64,000 nucleotides of DNA from Mycobacterium sp. GTDB taxonomy: Bacteria > Actinomycetota > Actinomycetes > Mycobacteriales > Mycobacteriaceae. The translations under genes were made by a program, and so were the position numbers. The stretch lies in NCBI GenBank assembly GCA_003987775.1, contig RXJD01000022.1:62001-126000 (forward strand). The letters run 5' to 3'. The stretch's first letter is position 1, and every line of letters begins with the position of its first letter. Positions 1 to 9,818 of the stretch are shown here, piece after piece. The notes under the pieces are model-generated. The model saw only the letters and a list, made by a program, of their open reading frames with translations, did not search any database and was not told where the DNA came from.

Positions 1-624
1 CCGGCGCGGGCAGCGCGGCACGTCGCCAACCGCTCCGCCGACTGGGCCCAGGTCTTTCCCGAGTGGGGGCTGGCCGGCAACGCTGCCTTCATCGTCGGGC
101 CCCGCGACCTGAGCAGCGGCCTCGACCTGCGGCGACGGACCTTCCTGCACTCCTACGAAGCTGACGTCGACCCAGACGGCAGCGCGTTGGAGACCATCCT
201 GACCGCCCCGATGGTCGTGGCCCAGTGGATCAGTTGCCAGTACTACTTCTCGACGGTTGCGCCGGAGCTGTTCGGAGCGGGAACCAAGACGGTCCACAAC
301 GTGGTGGCCGGAGTGGGCGTACTCGCTGGCCACGGCGGTGACCTGCAGCTGGGGCTGCCTCGCCAATCGGTGACCGACGGTCAGACGTTCGGGCACGAGC
401 CGATGCGCCTACTGACCGTCGTCCAGGCCCCGCTCGAGCGAATCGACATGATCGTCGACCGCAACCCAGTCCTGCAGCATCTGTTCGGAAACGACTGGGT
501 AGCCCTCGCGGCCCGAGAAAAGCCCGGAGACGACTGGCAGCGCTGGACTCGCAACGGCTGGCGGAGCTGGGAATCGGGAGTCGAAAAGCACAACGCAACT
601 GAGGAGGTATTGCCATGCCACTGA
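1..624 (+). CDS. dabA: DabA inorganic-carbon transporter subunit, C-terminal part
   Basis: This is the 3' end of a UPF0753/DUF2309 gene; its 5' part lies before the window. DabA is a beta-carbonic-anhydrase-like zinc protein that, with a NuoL-like membrane partner DabB, takes up CO2/bicarbonate. The visible 207 residues carry the family blocks RSADWAQVFPEWGLAGNAAF (residues 11-30), IVGPRDL, and, further on, HNVVAG, GDLQLGLPRQSV and HEPMRLL. The zinc ligands known from characterised DabA should lie upstream and cannot be checked. The stop codon overlaps the next gene by 10 bases, so the two are probably translated together. The family call is firm from motifs; transport in this organism is inferred. 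Confidence 0.9.
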   Translation, partial: PARAARHVANRSADWAQVFPEWGLAGNAAFIVGPRDLSSGLDLRRRTFLHSYEADVDPDGSALETILTAPMVVAQWISCQYYFSTVAPELFGAGTKTVHNVVAGVGVLAGHGGDLQLGLPRQSVTDGQTFGHEPMRLLTVVQAPLERIDMIVDRNPVLQHLFGNDWVALAAREKPGDDWQRWTRNGWRSWESGVEKHNATEEVLPCH

Positions 625-938
625 ATGGCCTGACAAAAATGACGAAAATCGAAGTGGTGGTGGGCGGCGATCACGCGTCCGCGGTCCGCGACCAGTTCCA
701 CAGCGCAGGCGCCACCGGGTTCACCAGCGTCTCGGGCGTCTCGGGGCTCGGGCATCACGGCTATCACCAGGGCCGGCTGCTCTTCAACCAGCAAGCAGCA
801 CTGGAAATGCTCATCACCGTCGTGCCGGACACCAAGTCAGAGGCGCTGGTCGCCGGATTACGACGGCTTCTCGAGGGTTCGCCGGGGGTCATGTTCGTGA
901 CCGATACCTACGTCAGCCGGCCCGAGTACTTCAGCTGA
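615..938 (+). CDS. PII-like signalling protein next to dabA
   Basis: A 107-residue protein with the length and pattern of the PII/GlnB-like superfamily. It has an N-terminal strand (KIEVVVGGDHASAVRDQF), a T-loop-like stretch GLGHHGYHQG near residues 46-55, and a second strand-helix (LEMLITVVPDTKSEALVAGL). PII-like proteins encoded with bicarbonate transporters (SbtB, CPII) bind adenine nucleotides or bicarbonate and gate the transporter. The conserved uridylylation tyrosine of classical GlnB is not obvious. The ATG lies inside the last codons of dabA, supporting a joint operon. The role as DabA regulator is inferred from position. Confidence 0.78.
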   Translation: MPLNGLTKMTKIEVVVGGDHASAVRDQFHSAGATGFTSVSGVSGLGHHGYHQGRLLFNQQAALEMLITVVPDTKSEALVAGLRRLLEGSPGVMFVTDTYVSRPEYFS

Positions 939-963
939 AACCAACCACAGAAAGGTAACGATA

Positions 964-1575
964 ATGTCCAACCCCACTTCCGCCTGGCAGAGCCTGCAAG
1001 CCGGAAATCAGCACTTCCACAACACCTTACGGAAGCAGCACAGCGTCGCCAACGGACAGCCGCCCGCCGCAGTCGTGTTCCGCTCCGCGGATTCCGACGT
1101 GCCCAGCCAGGTGGTGTTCGGCCAGAGCTGGGGCTCGATCATCGACATCAGCAACTGGGGACACGTCATCGACACCGGCGTGCTGGCCACCCTTGAGTAC
1201 GCCGTGGGCACCCTCAAGACACCGTTGATCGTCATCCTCGGCCACACGGACTCCAGCGCGATGCAGACGGCCCTCGATGCTTGGAACAATGCCAACTTCC
1301 CCGACGGCGCCACCCGTGCCGTGGTCGAACAGGCGGTTTCCTCGCTGGCCCGCAAAGACGCCGGCATCAATACCGCCGACGATCTGACGGCCGCTCACGT
1401 GGCGCACGTCGGGGTGTCGCTGCTGCACAAGTCGCCGCTGGTTGCCAAGGCCGTCGACAGCGGACGGTGCGCAATCGTCGCCGCCCTGCTCGACCGTGCG
1501 GACGGCCGGGTCCAGGTCTGCGGGACCATCGGACAGGTTTCCGACAACGAGACACCGTTGCTGCGGGTCGTATAA
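964..1575 (+). CDS. Beta-carbonic-anhydrase-like protein lacking zinc cysteines
   Basis: The 203-residue protein has the beta-carbonic anhydrase fold signature: AAVVFRSADSD near residue 35, FGQSWGSII, GHVIDTGVLATLEYAV (66-81) and LIVILGHTDSSAM (88-100). In active enzymes the first block reads CxDSR and the later one GHxxCG. Here these are S41-A-D43-S44-D45 and G93-H94-T-D-S97, so both cysteine ligands are serine and the Arg of the Asp-Arg dyad is Asp. Only H94 and D43 remain. It is therefore likely not a zinc enzyme and may be a bicarbonate sensor, scaffold or DabA partner. It follows the PII-like gene after 25 bases with an AGAAAGG Shine-Dalgarno at 950-956. Family call firm, role open. Confidence 0.85.
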   Translation: MSNPTSAWQSLQAGNQHFHNTLRKQHSVANGQPPAAVVFRSADSDVPSQVVFGQSWGSIIDISNWGHVIDTGVLATLEYAVGTLKTPLIVILGHTDSSAMQTALDAWNNANFPDGATRAVVEQAVSSLARKDAGINTADDLTAAHVAHVGVSLLHKSPLVAKAVDSGRCAIVAALLDRADGRVQVCGTIGQVSDNETPLLRVV

Positions 1576-1582
1576 GAAATGC

Positions 1583-1623
1583 GGGCAGTCGGGCCCGGCG
1601 GATTCCGCCGGGCCTGGCTGCCC
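1583..1623 (+). terminator. Long GC hairpin after the carbonic-anhydrase-like gene
   Basis: An 11-bp perfect stem (GGCCCGGCGGA at 1592-1602 with its complement at 1604-1614, one-base loop) is extended by GGGCAG (1583) pairing with CTGCCC (1618). It sits between the carbonic-anhydrase-like gene and the DUF6671 gene. There is no T tract, so it may act as a partial terminator or an mRNA-stabilising hairpin. Confidence 0.55.
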
Positions 1624-1639
1624 GCCGGGACATCATCTC

Positions 1640-2488
1640 ATGAACGCACCCGTTGACTCTTACGCCGGGACGGTGATCGCCATGGGCACCATGCACGGCA
1701 AGGAGCGCCAGGTGGCGCCGGCTTTCGCCGCAGAGATCGGTGCCCGGGTGATCGCCCCGCCGGGCATCGACACCGACCAGTTCGGCACCTTCGCCGGGGA
1801 GGTCACCCGGACGCTCGCACCGGTGGCGGCGGCCTCGGCGAAGGCCCGGTTGGCCATGAGTGCGGCCAAGGTGCCGTACGGCGTGGCCAGCGAGGCCAGC
1901 TACGACACGTGGTACGGAATGCTGGCCGTACACCAGGAAATCCTGGTGTTCCTCGACGACACCCGGGGCATCCGAGTCGTGGAGGGTGTCAACATCCCCC
2001 GGACTCCGGGCCCGCCGAAACTGGTGGAAAGCGGCCACGAAGCGGCCGACGCCGCGCGCCGCTTCGGATTCCCCGAGCAGGGAGCGGTCGTCAAAGCCAC
2101 CGTCGACGGGGAAACGCGGGTATTCGGCAAAGGGCTGACCGATGCGTTCGCCCTCGTCGAGATCGTCGACACGGCGGTTGCCGCCGCCGACGACCGGCGC
2201 GCCCTGCTCGAACCCGACCTGCGGGCACACCACAACCCCGGTCGCCGGGAAGTCCTGACCGCCCTGGCGAATCGCCTCGCCGGCCGACTGGCCACCCGAT
2301 GTCCGGCCTGTCTGTCGCCCGGATTCGGGAGGGTCGCGGTGCGCGAAGGATTACCGTGCCGGATGTGTGGCTCGCCGACCACACTCGTCGCGGCCGACAT
2401 CCTGGGGTGCCCGGCTTGCGAACACCGCAGCGAGGACGTCCGCTCCGGGACGGCGGAACCGCGCTACTGCCCGCAGTGCAATCCGTAG
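1640..2488 (+). CDS. DUF6671 family protein with C-terminal zinc ribbons
   Basis: A 282-residue protein recognised as DUF6671 from the opening AMGTMHGKERQVAPAF and the block RVIAPPGIDTDQFGTFAGEV, followed by YGVASEASYD and ILVFLDD. The C-terminal 60 residues hold four Cys pairs (CPAC, CRMCG, CPAC, CPQC), which form two zinc ribbons. No enzymatic function is known to me. The ATG at 1640 is chosen because an in-frame upstream start would run deep into the preceding gene. It lies 64 bases after the carbonic-anhydrase-like gene with a hairpin between, so co-transcription with the dab genes is possible but not proven. Confidence 0.75.
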   Translation: MNAPVDSYAGTVIAMGTMHGKERQVAPAFAAEIGARVIAPPGIDTDQFGTFAGEVTRTLAPVAAASAKARLAMSAAKVPYGVASEASYDTWYGMLAVHQEILVFLDDTRGIRVVEGVNIPRTPGPPKLVESGHEAADAARRFGFPEQGAVVKATVDGETRVFGKGLTDAFALVEIVDTAVAAADDRRALLEPDLRAHHNPGRREVLTALANRLAGRLATRCPACLSPGFGRVAVREGLPCRMCGSPTTLVAADILGCPACEHRSEDVRSGTAEPRYCPQCNP

Positions 2489-2516
2489 CGGGTCGCCGCA
2501 TTCGGGCCGGCCCCGG

Positions 2517-2885
2517 TCAGGACAGCGCGGCAACCAGCTCGCCGACGGTGTGGCTGGCTTCAAGGGGGTGGCGCAACCTGCCCTCAGGGTTGACCTCGTA
2601 GACATTGCGACGCCCGACCTTCGACTTGATCAGGTAGCCCTCGGCGGTCAGGTCGGTCAGAATGGCCTGCACTGAGCGCTCGGTGATGCCGACCCGCAGC
2701 GCCAGTTCGCGCGCCGTCAACTCCTCGCCCGTCGAGATGCACAACAAGACATGGGCGTGGTTGGTGAGAAACGTCCAGCTCCGATCCTGCGTTTCTAGCG
2801 GGAGCGGGGCTACCCTCCTGCGCTTGCCGGCTACAGCCACTGCTCGATGATACCCATGCCTGATTCGCGTAAACCGATTCGCCAA
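2517..2885 (-). CDS. Winged-helix (MarR/ArsR-like) regulator
   Basis: A 122-residue protein with a clear winged helix-turn-helix from about residue 36: FLTNHAHVLLCI, then ELTARELALRVGITERSVQAILTDL (recognition helix), then GYLIKSKVGRRNVYEV (wing). The first 30 residues are basic and poorly conserved, so a start downstream is possible. It is convergent with the DUF6671 gene (28 bases between stops) and is upstream of, and on the same strand as, the hydrolase gene. It could regulate the dab locus, but no operator was recognised. Confidence 0.75.
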   Translation of the reverse strand: MANRFTRIRHGYHRAVAVAGKRRRVAPLPLETQDRSWTFLTNHAHVLLCISTGEELTARELALRVGITERSVQAILTDLTAEGYLIKSKVGRRNVYEVNPEGRLRHPLEASHTVGELVAALS

Positions 2886-2903
2886 TCCACCCGCGCGCCG
2901 CTT

Positions 2904-3680
2904 TCACTCACCCGGGTGTGCGATCAGGAAGGATTCGACGGCCCGCCGGTACACCTGCGGCGCCTCGTCGTGCACCAGGTGACCCGCTTCCGGGACCGGC
3001 AAATACGTAGTCGGATAATCCCTTTGGGCCATTTGACGCATCTGGCCGGGCGGCGTCACAGTGTTTCCCGCCTCGATCAGCAACGCGGGCGAACGCACCG
3101 CATTCCACTGGTTCCAGTAGTCGCGGGTACCCCACTCGGCAGCGATCTCGATCCACCGCGCGGGATGCCCGTGTAATCGCCAGCCCGTGCCGGTGCGGTC
3201 GAACGCCTCCAGGAAATACTGGCCGGCGACCGGGCCGAACGCGGCCACCACCTGCTCGGCGGAATCGAATTCAACCGGCAGTGCGTACACCCACGGCTCC
3301 CACGGTCCGGTGGTCCGGCCGACGAAATCGGGGGCCATGTCCTCGACTACCAGCGCACTCACCAGCTCCGGCCGCTCACCTGCCAGGCACCAGGAGTGCA
3401 AACCGCCCATCGAATGCCCGATCAGCGTCACCGGAGCGCCCAGCGAGCTGACCGCATCGCCCAGATCGGCGACGAAGCGTTCGGTGCTGACCGGGAAGGG
3501 GTCCTCGACGTCGCGGCCGCGGTGCCAGGGAGCGTCGTAGGTGTAGACCGCACCCAGCCGCGTAAGCCAGGGCAGCTGTCGCGGCCAGGTGGTGCCGCGT
3601 CCCATCAGTCCATGCACCAGAATCAGCGGCCTGCCCGCTCCGCCGCGATGGGTCAGCAGATCGGCGGCCATGTTCGGCAC
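2904..3680 (-). CDS. Alpha/beta hydrolase (Rv3591c-like)
   Basis: A 258-residue alpha/beta hydrolase. It shows LILVHGLMG (oxyanion loop), the nucleophile elbow GHSMGG near residue 93, an acidic residue in the C-terminal part (LLIEAGNTVTP) and the catalytic His in EAGHLVHDEAP. The substrate is unknown; the shape is that of an esterase or lyase of small molecules. The first start is a GTG at 3680; an ATG at 3671 (MAADLLTH) is equally credible. Only 14 bases separate it from the divergent mhuD start. The position matches H37Rv Rv3591c-Rv3592. Confidence 0.85.
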   Translation of the reverse strand: MPNMAADLLTHRGGAGRPLILVHGLMGRGTTWPRQLPWLTRLGAVYTYDAPWHRGRDVEDPFPVSTERFVADLGDAVSSLGAPVTLIGHSMGGLHSWCLAGERPELVSALVVEDMAPDFVGRTTGPWEPWVYALPVEFDSAEQVVAAFGPVAGQYFLEAFDRTGTGWRLHGHPARWIEIAAEWGTRDYWNQWNAVRSPALLIEAGNTVTPPGQMRQMAQRDYPTTYLPVPEAGHLVHDEAPQVYRRAVESFLIAHPGE

Positions 3681-3682
3681 GG

Positions 3683-3688
3683 TAGCCT
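3683..3688 (+). promoter_or_regulatory. Probable leaderless -10 box of mhuD
   Basis: TAGCCT lies exactly six bases before the mhuD ATG, and no Shine-Dalgarno is visible. In mycobacteria this arrangement is typical of leaderless transcripts starting at the A of the ATG. The gap to the divergent hydrolase is only 14 bases, so the two promoters must overlap coding sequence. Confidence 0.5.
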
Positions 3689-3694
3689 AGCCAC

Positions 3695-4012
3695 ATGCCA
3701 GTGGTGAAGATCAATGCAATCTCGGTGCCCGCCGGCGCTGGCCCCGAGCTGGAAAAACGCTTCGCTCATCGCGCGCACGCGGTGGACAACCAGCCCGGCT
3801 TTCTCGGCTTTCAGCTGCTGCGTCCGGTCAAAGGTGAAGACCGCTACTTTGTGGTGACACATTGGGAGTCTGATGAAGCGTTCCAGGCCTGGGCGAACGG
3901 GCCCGCGAAAGAAGCCCACGCAGGTGAGCGCGCCAATCCCGTCGCCAGCGGTGCGTCGCTACTGGAATTCGAGGTTGTGCTCGACGTTGCCGGGACCAAA
4001 CAGGCCGGGTAG
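3695..4012 (+). CDS. mhuD: Heme-degrading monooxygenase MhuD
   Basis: A 105-residue IsdG-family enzyme that opens heme to mycobilin, releasing iron in the cytoplasm without CO. The residues known to be needed in the M. tuberculosis enzyme are present: Asn7 (VVKIN), Trp66 (FQAW) and His75 (KEAH). The length equals that of the known protein and the N-terminus MPVVKINAI is nearly invariant. It is followed by lpqF, whose predicted start lies inside its last codons. The call is near certain. Confidence 0.97.
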   Translation: MPVVKINAISVPAGAGPELEKRFAHRAHAVDNQPGFLGFQLLRPVKGEDRYFVVTHWESDEAFQAWANGPAKEAHAGERANPVASGASLLEFEVVLDVAGTKQAG

Positions 4013-5354
4013 GCGGCGCGCCGCGGCGCGCCGGGCACTGGCGCTGAGCGCCGCCGCCGCGCTCGTGGTGACGCTGACTCCGGGCTGCACTTCATCGCCG
4101 ACGCCGTCGGCGAACGCGGCGAATGTGGGGCGCCGGATCGACACCAGCACTCCCCCTGGTCTGCGCGCCCAGCAGACCATGGACATGCTGAACTCCGAGT
4201 GGCCGATCGGCCCGGACGGAGTACGCACCCTGGCCGTCGCCGACAAGGTCGAATCGGTGGAAGCCACCATGGAGAGTCTGTGGTGGGATCGGCCGTTCAC
4301 CCTGGACTCCGTTTTCATCGGCGCGAACGTGGCGACGTTGCAGTTGATCTCGTCCTACGGGGCGCGCCAGGACGTCCGGATCCATACCGGCGATACCGGC
4401 GAGGTCGACCGGTTCGAAGTCGACACCCAACCGCCCCCGCCGATCAACACCTGGTCGGATGTGGATGCGGTGCTGAGCAAGACCGGCGCCCGCTACTCCT
4501 ATCAGGTAGCCAAGGTCGACGACGGTAAATGCGACCGGGTGGCCGGCTCCAACACCACCCAACCCTTGCCGCTGGCATCGATTTTCAAGCTGTACGTGCT
4601 GCACGCGGTCGCGACCGCGGTCAAGAACGGCACCGTCTCGTGGGACGACCAGTTGACCGTGACCGCCAAGGGCAAGGCTGTCGGGTCGTCGGGTTTGGAA
4701 CTGGCTGTCGGCGATCACGTTTCGGTGCGCAAGGCGGCCGAGAAGATGATCGCCACCAGTGACAACATGGCCACTGACATGCTGATCGAGCGGGTGGGGA
4801 CGCGCGCTATCGAGCAGGCCCTGGCCACCGCCGGGCACCACGATCCGGCCAGCATGACGCCGTTTCCCACCATGTACGAGTTGTTCTCCATCGGCTGGGG
4901 TAAGCCCGATGTTCGCGAGCAGTGGAAGAACGCGTCCCAGCAGCAGCGGGCCGAGCTGCTGCAGCAGGCGAATTCCACTGACTACGAACCTGATCCATTC
5001 CGCGCGCACACCCCGGCCTCGGCGTACGGCGCCGAGTGGTACGGCAACGCCGAGGACATCTGCCGCGTTCATGTGACGTTGCAGTCCGATGCCGTGGGCG
5101 CGGCCGCACCGGTGCGGCAGATCCTGTCCGCGGTGGCCGGTATCCGATTGGATCCCAATGTGTGGCCCTACATCGGCGCGAAAGCCGGTGGGCTGCCCGG
5201 AGATCTGACGTTCAGCTGGTATGCCGTCGACAAGACCGGGCAACCGTGGGTGGTCAGTTTTCAGCTGAACTGGCCGCACGACCACGGGCCGACCGTGACC
5301 AGTTGGATGCTGAAGGTCGCCCAGCAGGTCTTCGCGCTGATCGCGCCCCGCTAG
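3987..5354 (+). CDS. lpqF: Lipoprotein LpqF, serine beta-lactamase-like fold
   Basis: A predicted exported lipoprotein: a basic N-terminus, the hydrophobic stretch ALALSAAAALVVTLTPG and the lipobox Cys (TPGC) about 34 residues in. The C-terminal half is a class A beta-lactamase/transpeptidase-like domain with SIFK (SxxK), TSDN (SxN) and KAGG in place of KTG. An ORF-opening ATG exists at 3873, but that would precede the signal peptide with 38 odd residues. The TTG at 3987, 12 bases after GAGG, gives 455 residues, close to the 452 I recall for M. tuberculosis LpqF. It overlaps the mhuD 3' end by 26 bases. Enzymatic activity is unproven. Confidence 0.87.
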   Translation: MPGPNRPGRRRAAARRALALSAAAALVVTLTPGCTSSPTPSANAANVGRRIDTSTPPGLRAQQTMDMLNSEWPIGPDGVRTLAVADKVESVEATMESLWWDRPFTLDSVFIGANVATLQLISSYGARQDVRIHTGDTGEVDRFEVDTQPPPPINTWSDVDAVLSKTGARYSYQVAKVDDGKCDRVAGSNTTQPLPLASIFKLYVLHAVATAVKNGTVSWDDQLTVTAKGKAVGSSGLELAVGDHVSVRKAAEKMIATSDNMATDMLIERVGTRAIEQALATAGHHDPASMTPFPTMYELFSIGWGKPDVREQWKNASQQQRAELLQQANSTDYEPDPFRAHTPASAYGAEWYGNAEDICRVHVTLQSDAVGAAAPVRQILSAVAGIRLDPNVWPYIGAKAGGLPGDLTFSWYAVDKTGQPWVVSFQLNWPHDHGPTVTSWMLKVAQQVFALIAPR

Positions 5355-5890
5355 ATCCGCAGCGTCCAGGCCCCGCCCCGACGGTGCAGGACGGTATGGC
5401 TTGCCGGAGCAACATCCATGCGCCAGAACGACTTCGGTGGCGCGTCGAGGGCAACCAGAATCGCCGCCCTGATGACCGCCGGGTGAGTGACGGCAACCGT
5501 TCGCACGCTGTCGTCGATCTGCCTCAGCCATCCGGCGACTCGTCCCACCAGCCCGACGATCGACTCACCGCCGTGCGGCGACTGCCCTGGATCGGTCAGC
5601 CAGACCTCGAGATCGGCGGGCGGGATGCTCTCCAGCGCTCGCCCACGCCAACTCCCGCAATCCAGGTCCATCAAGCGTGGGTCGGCGGCGGCCTGCAGCC
5701 CCAGCAGTTCCGCGGTCTGACGGGTGCGTTGTTCCGGGCCGGTGAACGCCCGGGCCGCCGCGCTGTCAAGACGCCCGACCTGACGGCGGCCGAGGGCACT
5801 CAGCGGTTCATCGACGGGAAAACACCCGGCCGACATCGCATCCGTCATCGCGTGCGAGACCAGCGTCAGCCGGGTCGCAGCCGCCGTCAC
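5351..5890 (-). CDS. Histidine-phosphatase-like protein with altered RHG motif
   Basis: A 179-residue protein of the histidine phosphatase (phosphoglycerate mutase-like) clan. The usual RHG tripeptide is S12-H13-A14 (LVSHAMTD). The second arginine (QRTRQTAELLG), the LDCGSW block and the C-terminal His (VAVTHPAVIR) are kept. The nucleophilic His is thus present, but one phosphate-binding Arg is lost. The GTG start overlaps the cbtA stop (GTGA), so it belongs to the cobalt operon and may be a CobC-like enzyme of cobalamin metabolism, or a regulator. Its stop overlaps the convergent lpqF stop by three bases. Confidence 0.8.
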   Translation of the reverse strand: MTAAATRLTLVSHAMTDAMSAGCFPVDEPLSALGRRQVGRLDSAAARAFTGPEQRTRQTAELLGLQAAADPRLMDLDCGSWRGRALESIPPADLEVWLTDPGQSPHGGESIVGLVGRVAGWLRQIDDSVRTVAVTHPAVIRAAILVALDAPPKSFWRMDVAPASHTVLHRRGGAWTLRI

Positions 5891-6633
5891 GCTCGGACGC
5901 TCTGCGCCGGTGTGCCCTCAGCCAACAGGCGCCCGGCCAGCACCGCGAACACCAGCCCGGTGCCCGCCCATAACACCAGCTGGGTAGCCAGCGATACCAG
6001 CCTGAATTCATAGAGATCGGCGGCGGGAAAGCCGGGCGGCACTTCGGCGACGTTCGGCAGAGCCAGCGCGACGGCCACCGCCGCGATCACATAGGCACCG
6101 GCCGCCAGCAGCCTGGCAGTGAACGCATCGAATCGGGCCAGCAGCTGCCGGACCAGCCAGAGGGCGCCGATCGCCAGCCCCACCGACGCCAGCACCATCG
6201 CCAGGTACCACAGGGTGCGCGATCCGATCGTGTCCGCCTGTCCGACCGCAGGAGGATTGGGTGGGTATTTCAGAAACGGCACCAGATACGCCGCGACGAA
6301 CCCGCCGGCCGCTAATCGCAGTGAAAGTGATTGCGGCGCAACGCCTTCTGATCGCGGGTAGCGGACGCAGAATACTACCGCGAACAGGGCACCCAGCGCG
6401 ATGCCGAAGACCAGCACGCCGAAGCCGAGTCCGGCATTGCCCTGGACACCGCGGGAGAACAGTTCCGCGCCGTGCTCATGCACACCCTGGGCGTGCGCGG
6501 CTTCGACGCGGTCTTCCTCGAACGCGATGGCGCGGCCGATCACGGGCTCGGCGAATAGCCTGGCGAAAACGAACGCCAGCACCGCACCGACCGCACCCGC
6601 CAGCAGGCCGCGCGCAATCAGACGCTTCTCCAC
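5887..6633 (-). CDS. cbtA: Cobalt transporter subunit CbtA
   Basis: A 248-residue polytopic membrane protein with five to six hydrophobic segments. It opens with the CbtA-type N-terminus (LIARGLLAGAVGAVLAFVFA) followed by a polar loop rich in Glu/His (HAQGVHEHGAELFSRGVQ), and contains LVPFLKYPPNPP, a hallmark of the family. CbtA with CbtB forms a B12-regulated cobalt uptake system. It follows cbtB after nine bases and overlaps the phosphatase gene, making a three-gene operon under the riboswitch upstream of cbtB. Confidence 0.92.
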   Translation of the reverse strand: MEKRLIARGLLAGAVGAVLAFVFARLFAEPVIGRAIAFEEDRVEAAHAQGVHEHGAELFSRGVQGNAGLGFGVLVFGIALGALFAVVFCVRYPRSEGVAPQSLSLRLAAGGFVAAYLVPFLKYPPNPPAVGQADTIGSRTLWYLAMVLASVGLAIGALWLVRQLLARFDAFTARLLAAGAYVIAAVAVALALPNVAEVPPGFPAADLYEFRLVSLATQLVLWAGTGLVFAVLAGRLLAEGTPAQSVRA

Positions 6634-6642
6634 GGCTGCGGG

Positions 6643-6852
6643 TCAGTGGCAGGGAAAGCCAAGCAGATGCCGCGCGTCGTGGAAGAACTCGTGCACGTGG
6701 GTGTCGCTGCCGAACAGCGACACGGCGCCCTGGTCGATGCCGACGAAATAGATCGCCAGCAGCGCCAGGAAGGCGGTCGCCGCCAACCACAGCGCCGCAT
6801 TGACCCCCGACAAGTCCACCGCTTGCGCCCGGGCAGTCTGAGAATTAGCCAC
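6643..6852 (-). CDS. cbtB: Cobalt transporter subunit CbtB
   Basis: A 69-residue single-pass membrane protein: hydrophobic ALWLAATAFLALLAIYFVG, then a His-rich tail (THVHEFFHDARHLLGFPCH) that is the CbtB signature and the likely metal entry site. The GTG at 6852 is preferred over the in-frame TTG at 6858 because GGAG sits six bases before the GTG. It is the first gene after the cobalamin riboswitch and is followed directly by cbtA. Confidence 0.92.
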   Translation of the reverse strand: MANSQTARAQAVDLSGVNAALWLAATAFLALLAIYFVGIDQGAVSLFGSDTHVHEFFHDARHLLGFPCH

Positions 6853-6884
6853 GATCAACTCCTTCTGGGATCTCGCGTCCCACT

Positions 6885-6985
6885 GGAAGACACTGCTGGC
6901 GGGCGCCGGGTCTGACTGTAGACAGTGGCGCGACCGTTCTGGAGTTTCACCAGATTCCGGTGCCCGTCAGCGTGGGCAGTCTATG
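6885..6985 (-). promoter_or_regulatory. Cobalamin riboswitch upstream of cbtBA
   Basis: On the minus strand the leader shows the core of the cobalamin aptamer in order: CGGAATCTGGTGAAACTCC (complement of about 6941-6960), then CGCGCCACTGTC (about 6921-6932), then a B12-box-like GCCAGCAGTGTC (6889-6900), and finally the cbtB Shine-Dalgarno. Such elements shut off cobalt or B12 uptake genes when cobalamin is plentiful. It lies between the clpC1 stop and cbtB with hardly any spare sequence. The exact ends are estimates. Confidence 0.85.
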
Positions 6986-6991
6986 CCCGTG

Positions 6992-9526
<2,535 letters not shown>

Positions 9527-9764
9527 CGTCGGTTACCTGCTCTCCCTCACCATTAGGTACTCCGTCTCGGAAAGGCGTTTGCCGGCCGTTGCCGACCTTT
9601 TGTCGACTCAGGGACCGACTCCGCGTACCTGCCGTCCACTCTAATGGTCGGCCTGCCGGGGTTCATACCTAGCAGTGCCCAGCGGTGCCTTCACGTAACC
9701 GGTTTAACGAGGAAAAGCCCCAATGCGTTTCCCGAGTTGGGCATCGATCAGTTCGCCACAAGCG

Positions 9765-9808
9765 AAAACACAAAATCCGGCGCCCAGGCTTCGAGCCCGG
9801 GCGCCGGA
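9765..9808 (-). terminator. Rho-independent terminator of lsr2
   Basis: A 15-bp stem with one mismatch (9776-9790 with 9794-9808) is followed on the minus strand by ATTTTGTGTTTTCG. It lies ten bases beyond the lsr2 stop. A canonical T-rich terminator is uncommon in mycobacteria and fits the very strong expression of lsr2. Confidence 0.8.
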
Positions 9809-9818
9809 AAGTTGGTAC

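Noticed and set aside
1442..1639. Upstream extension of the DUF6671 gene
   Set aside because: It would lie within the carbonic-anhydrase-like gene in another frame and through a hairpin; similarity starts after the ATG at 1640.
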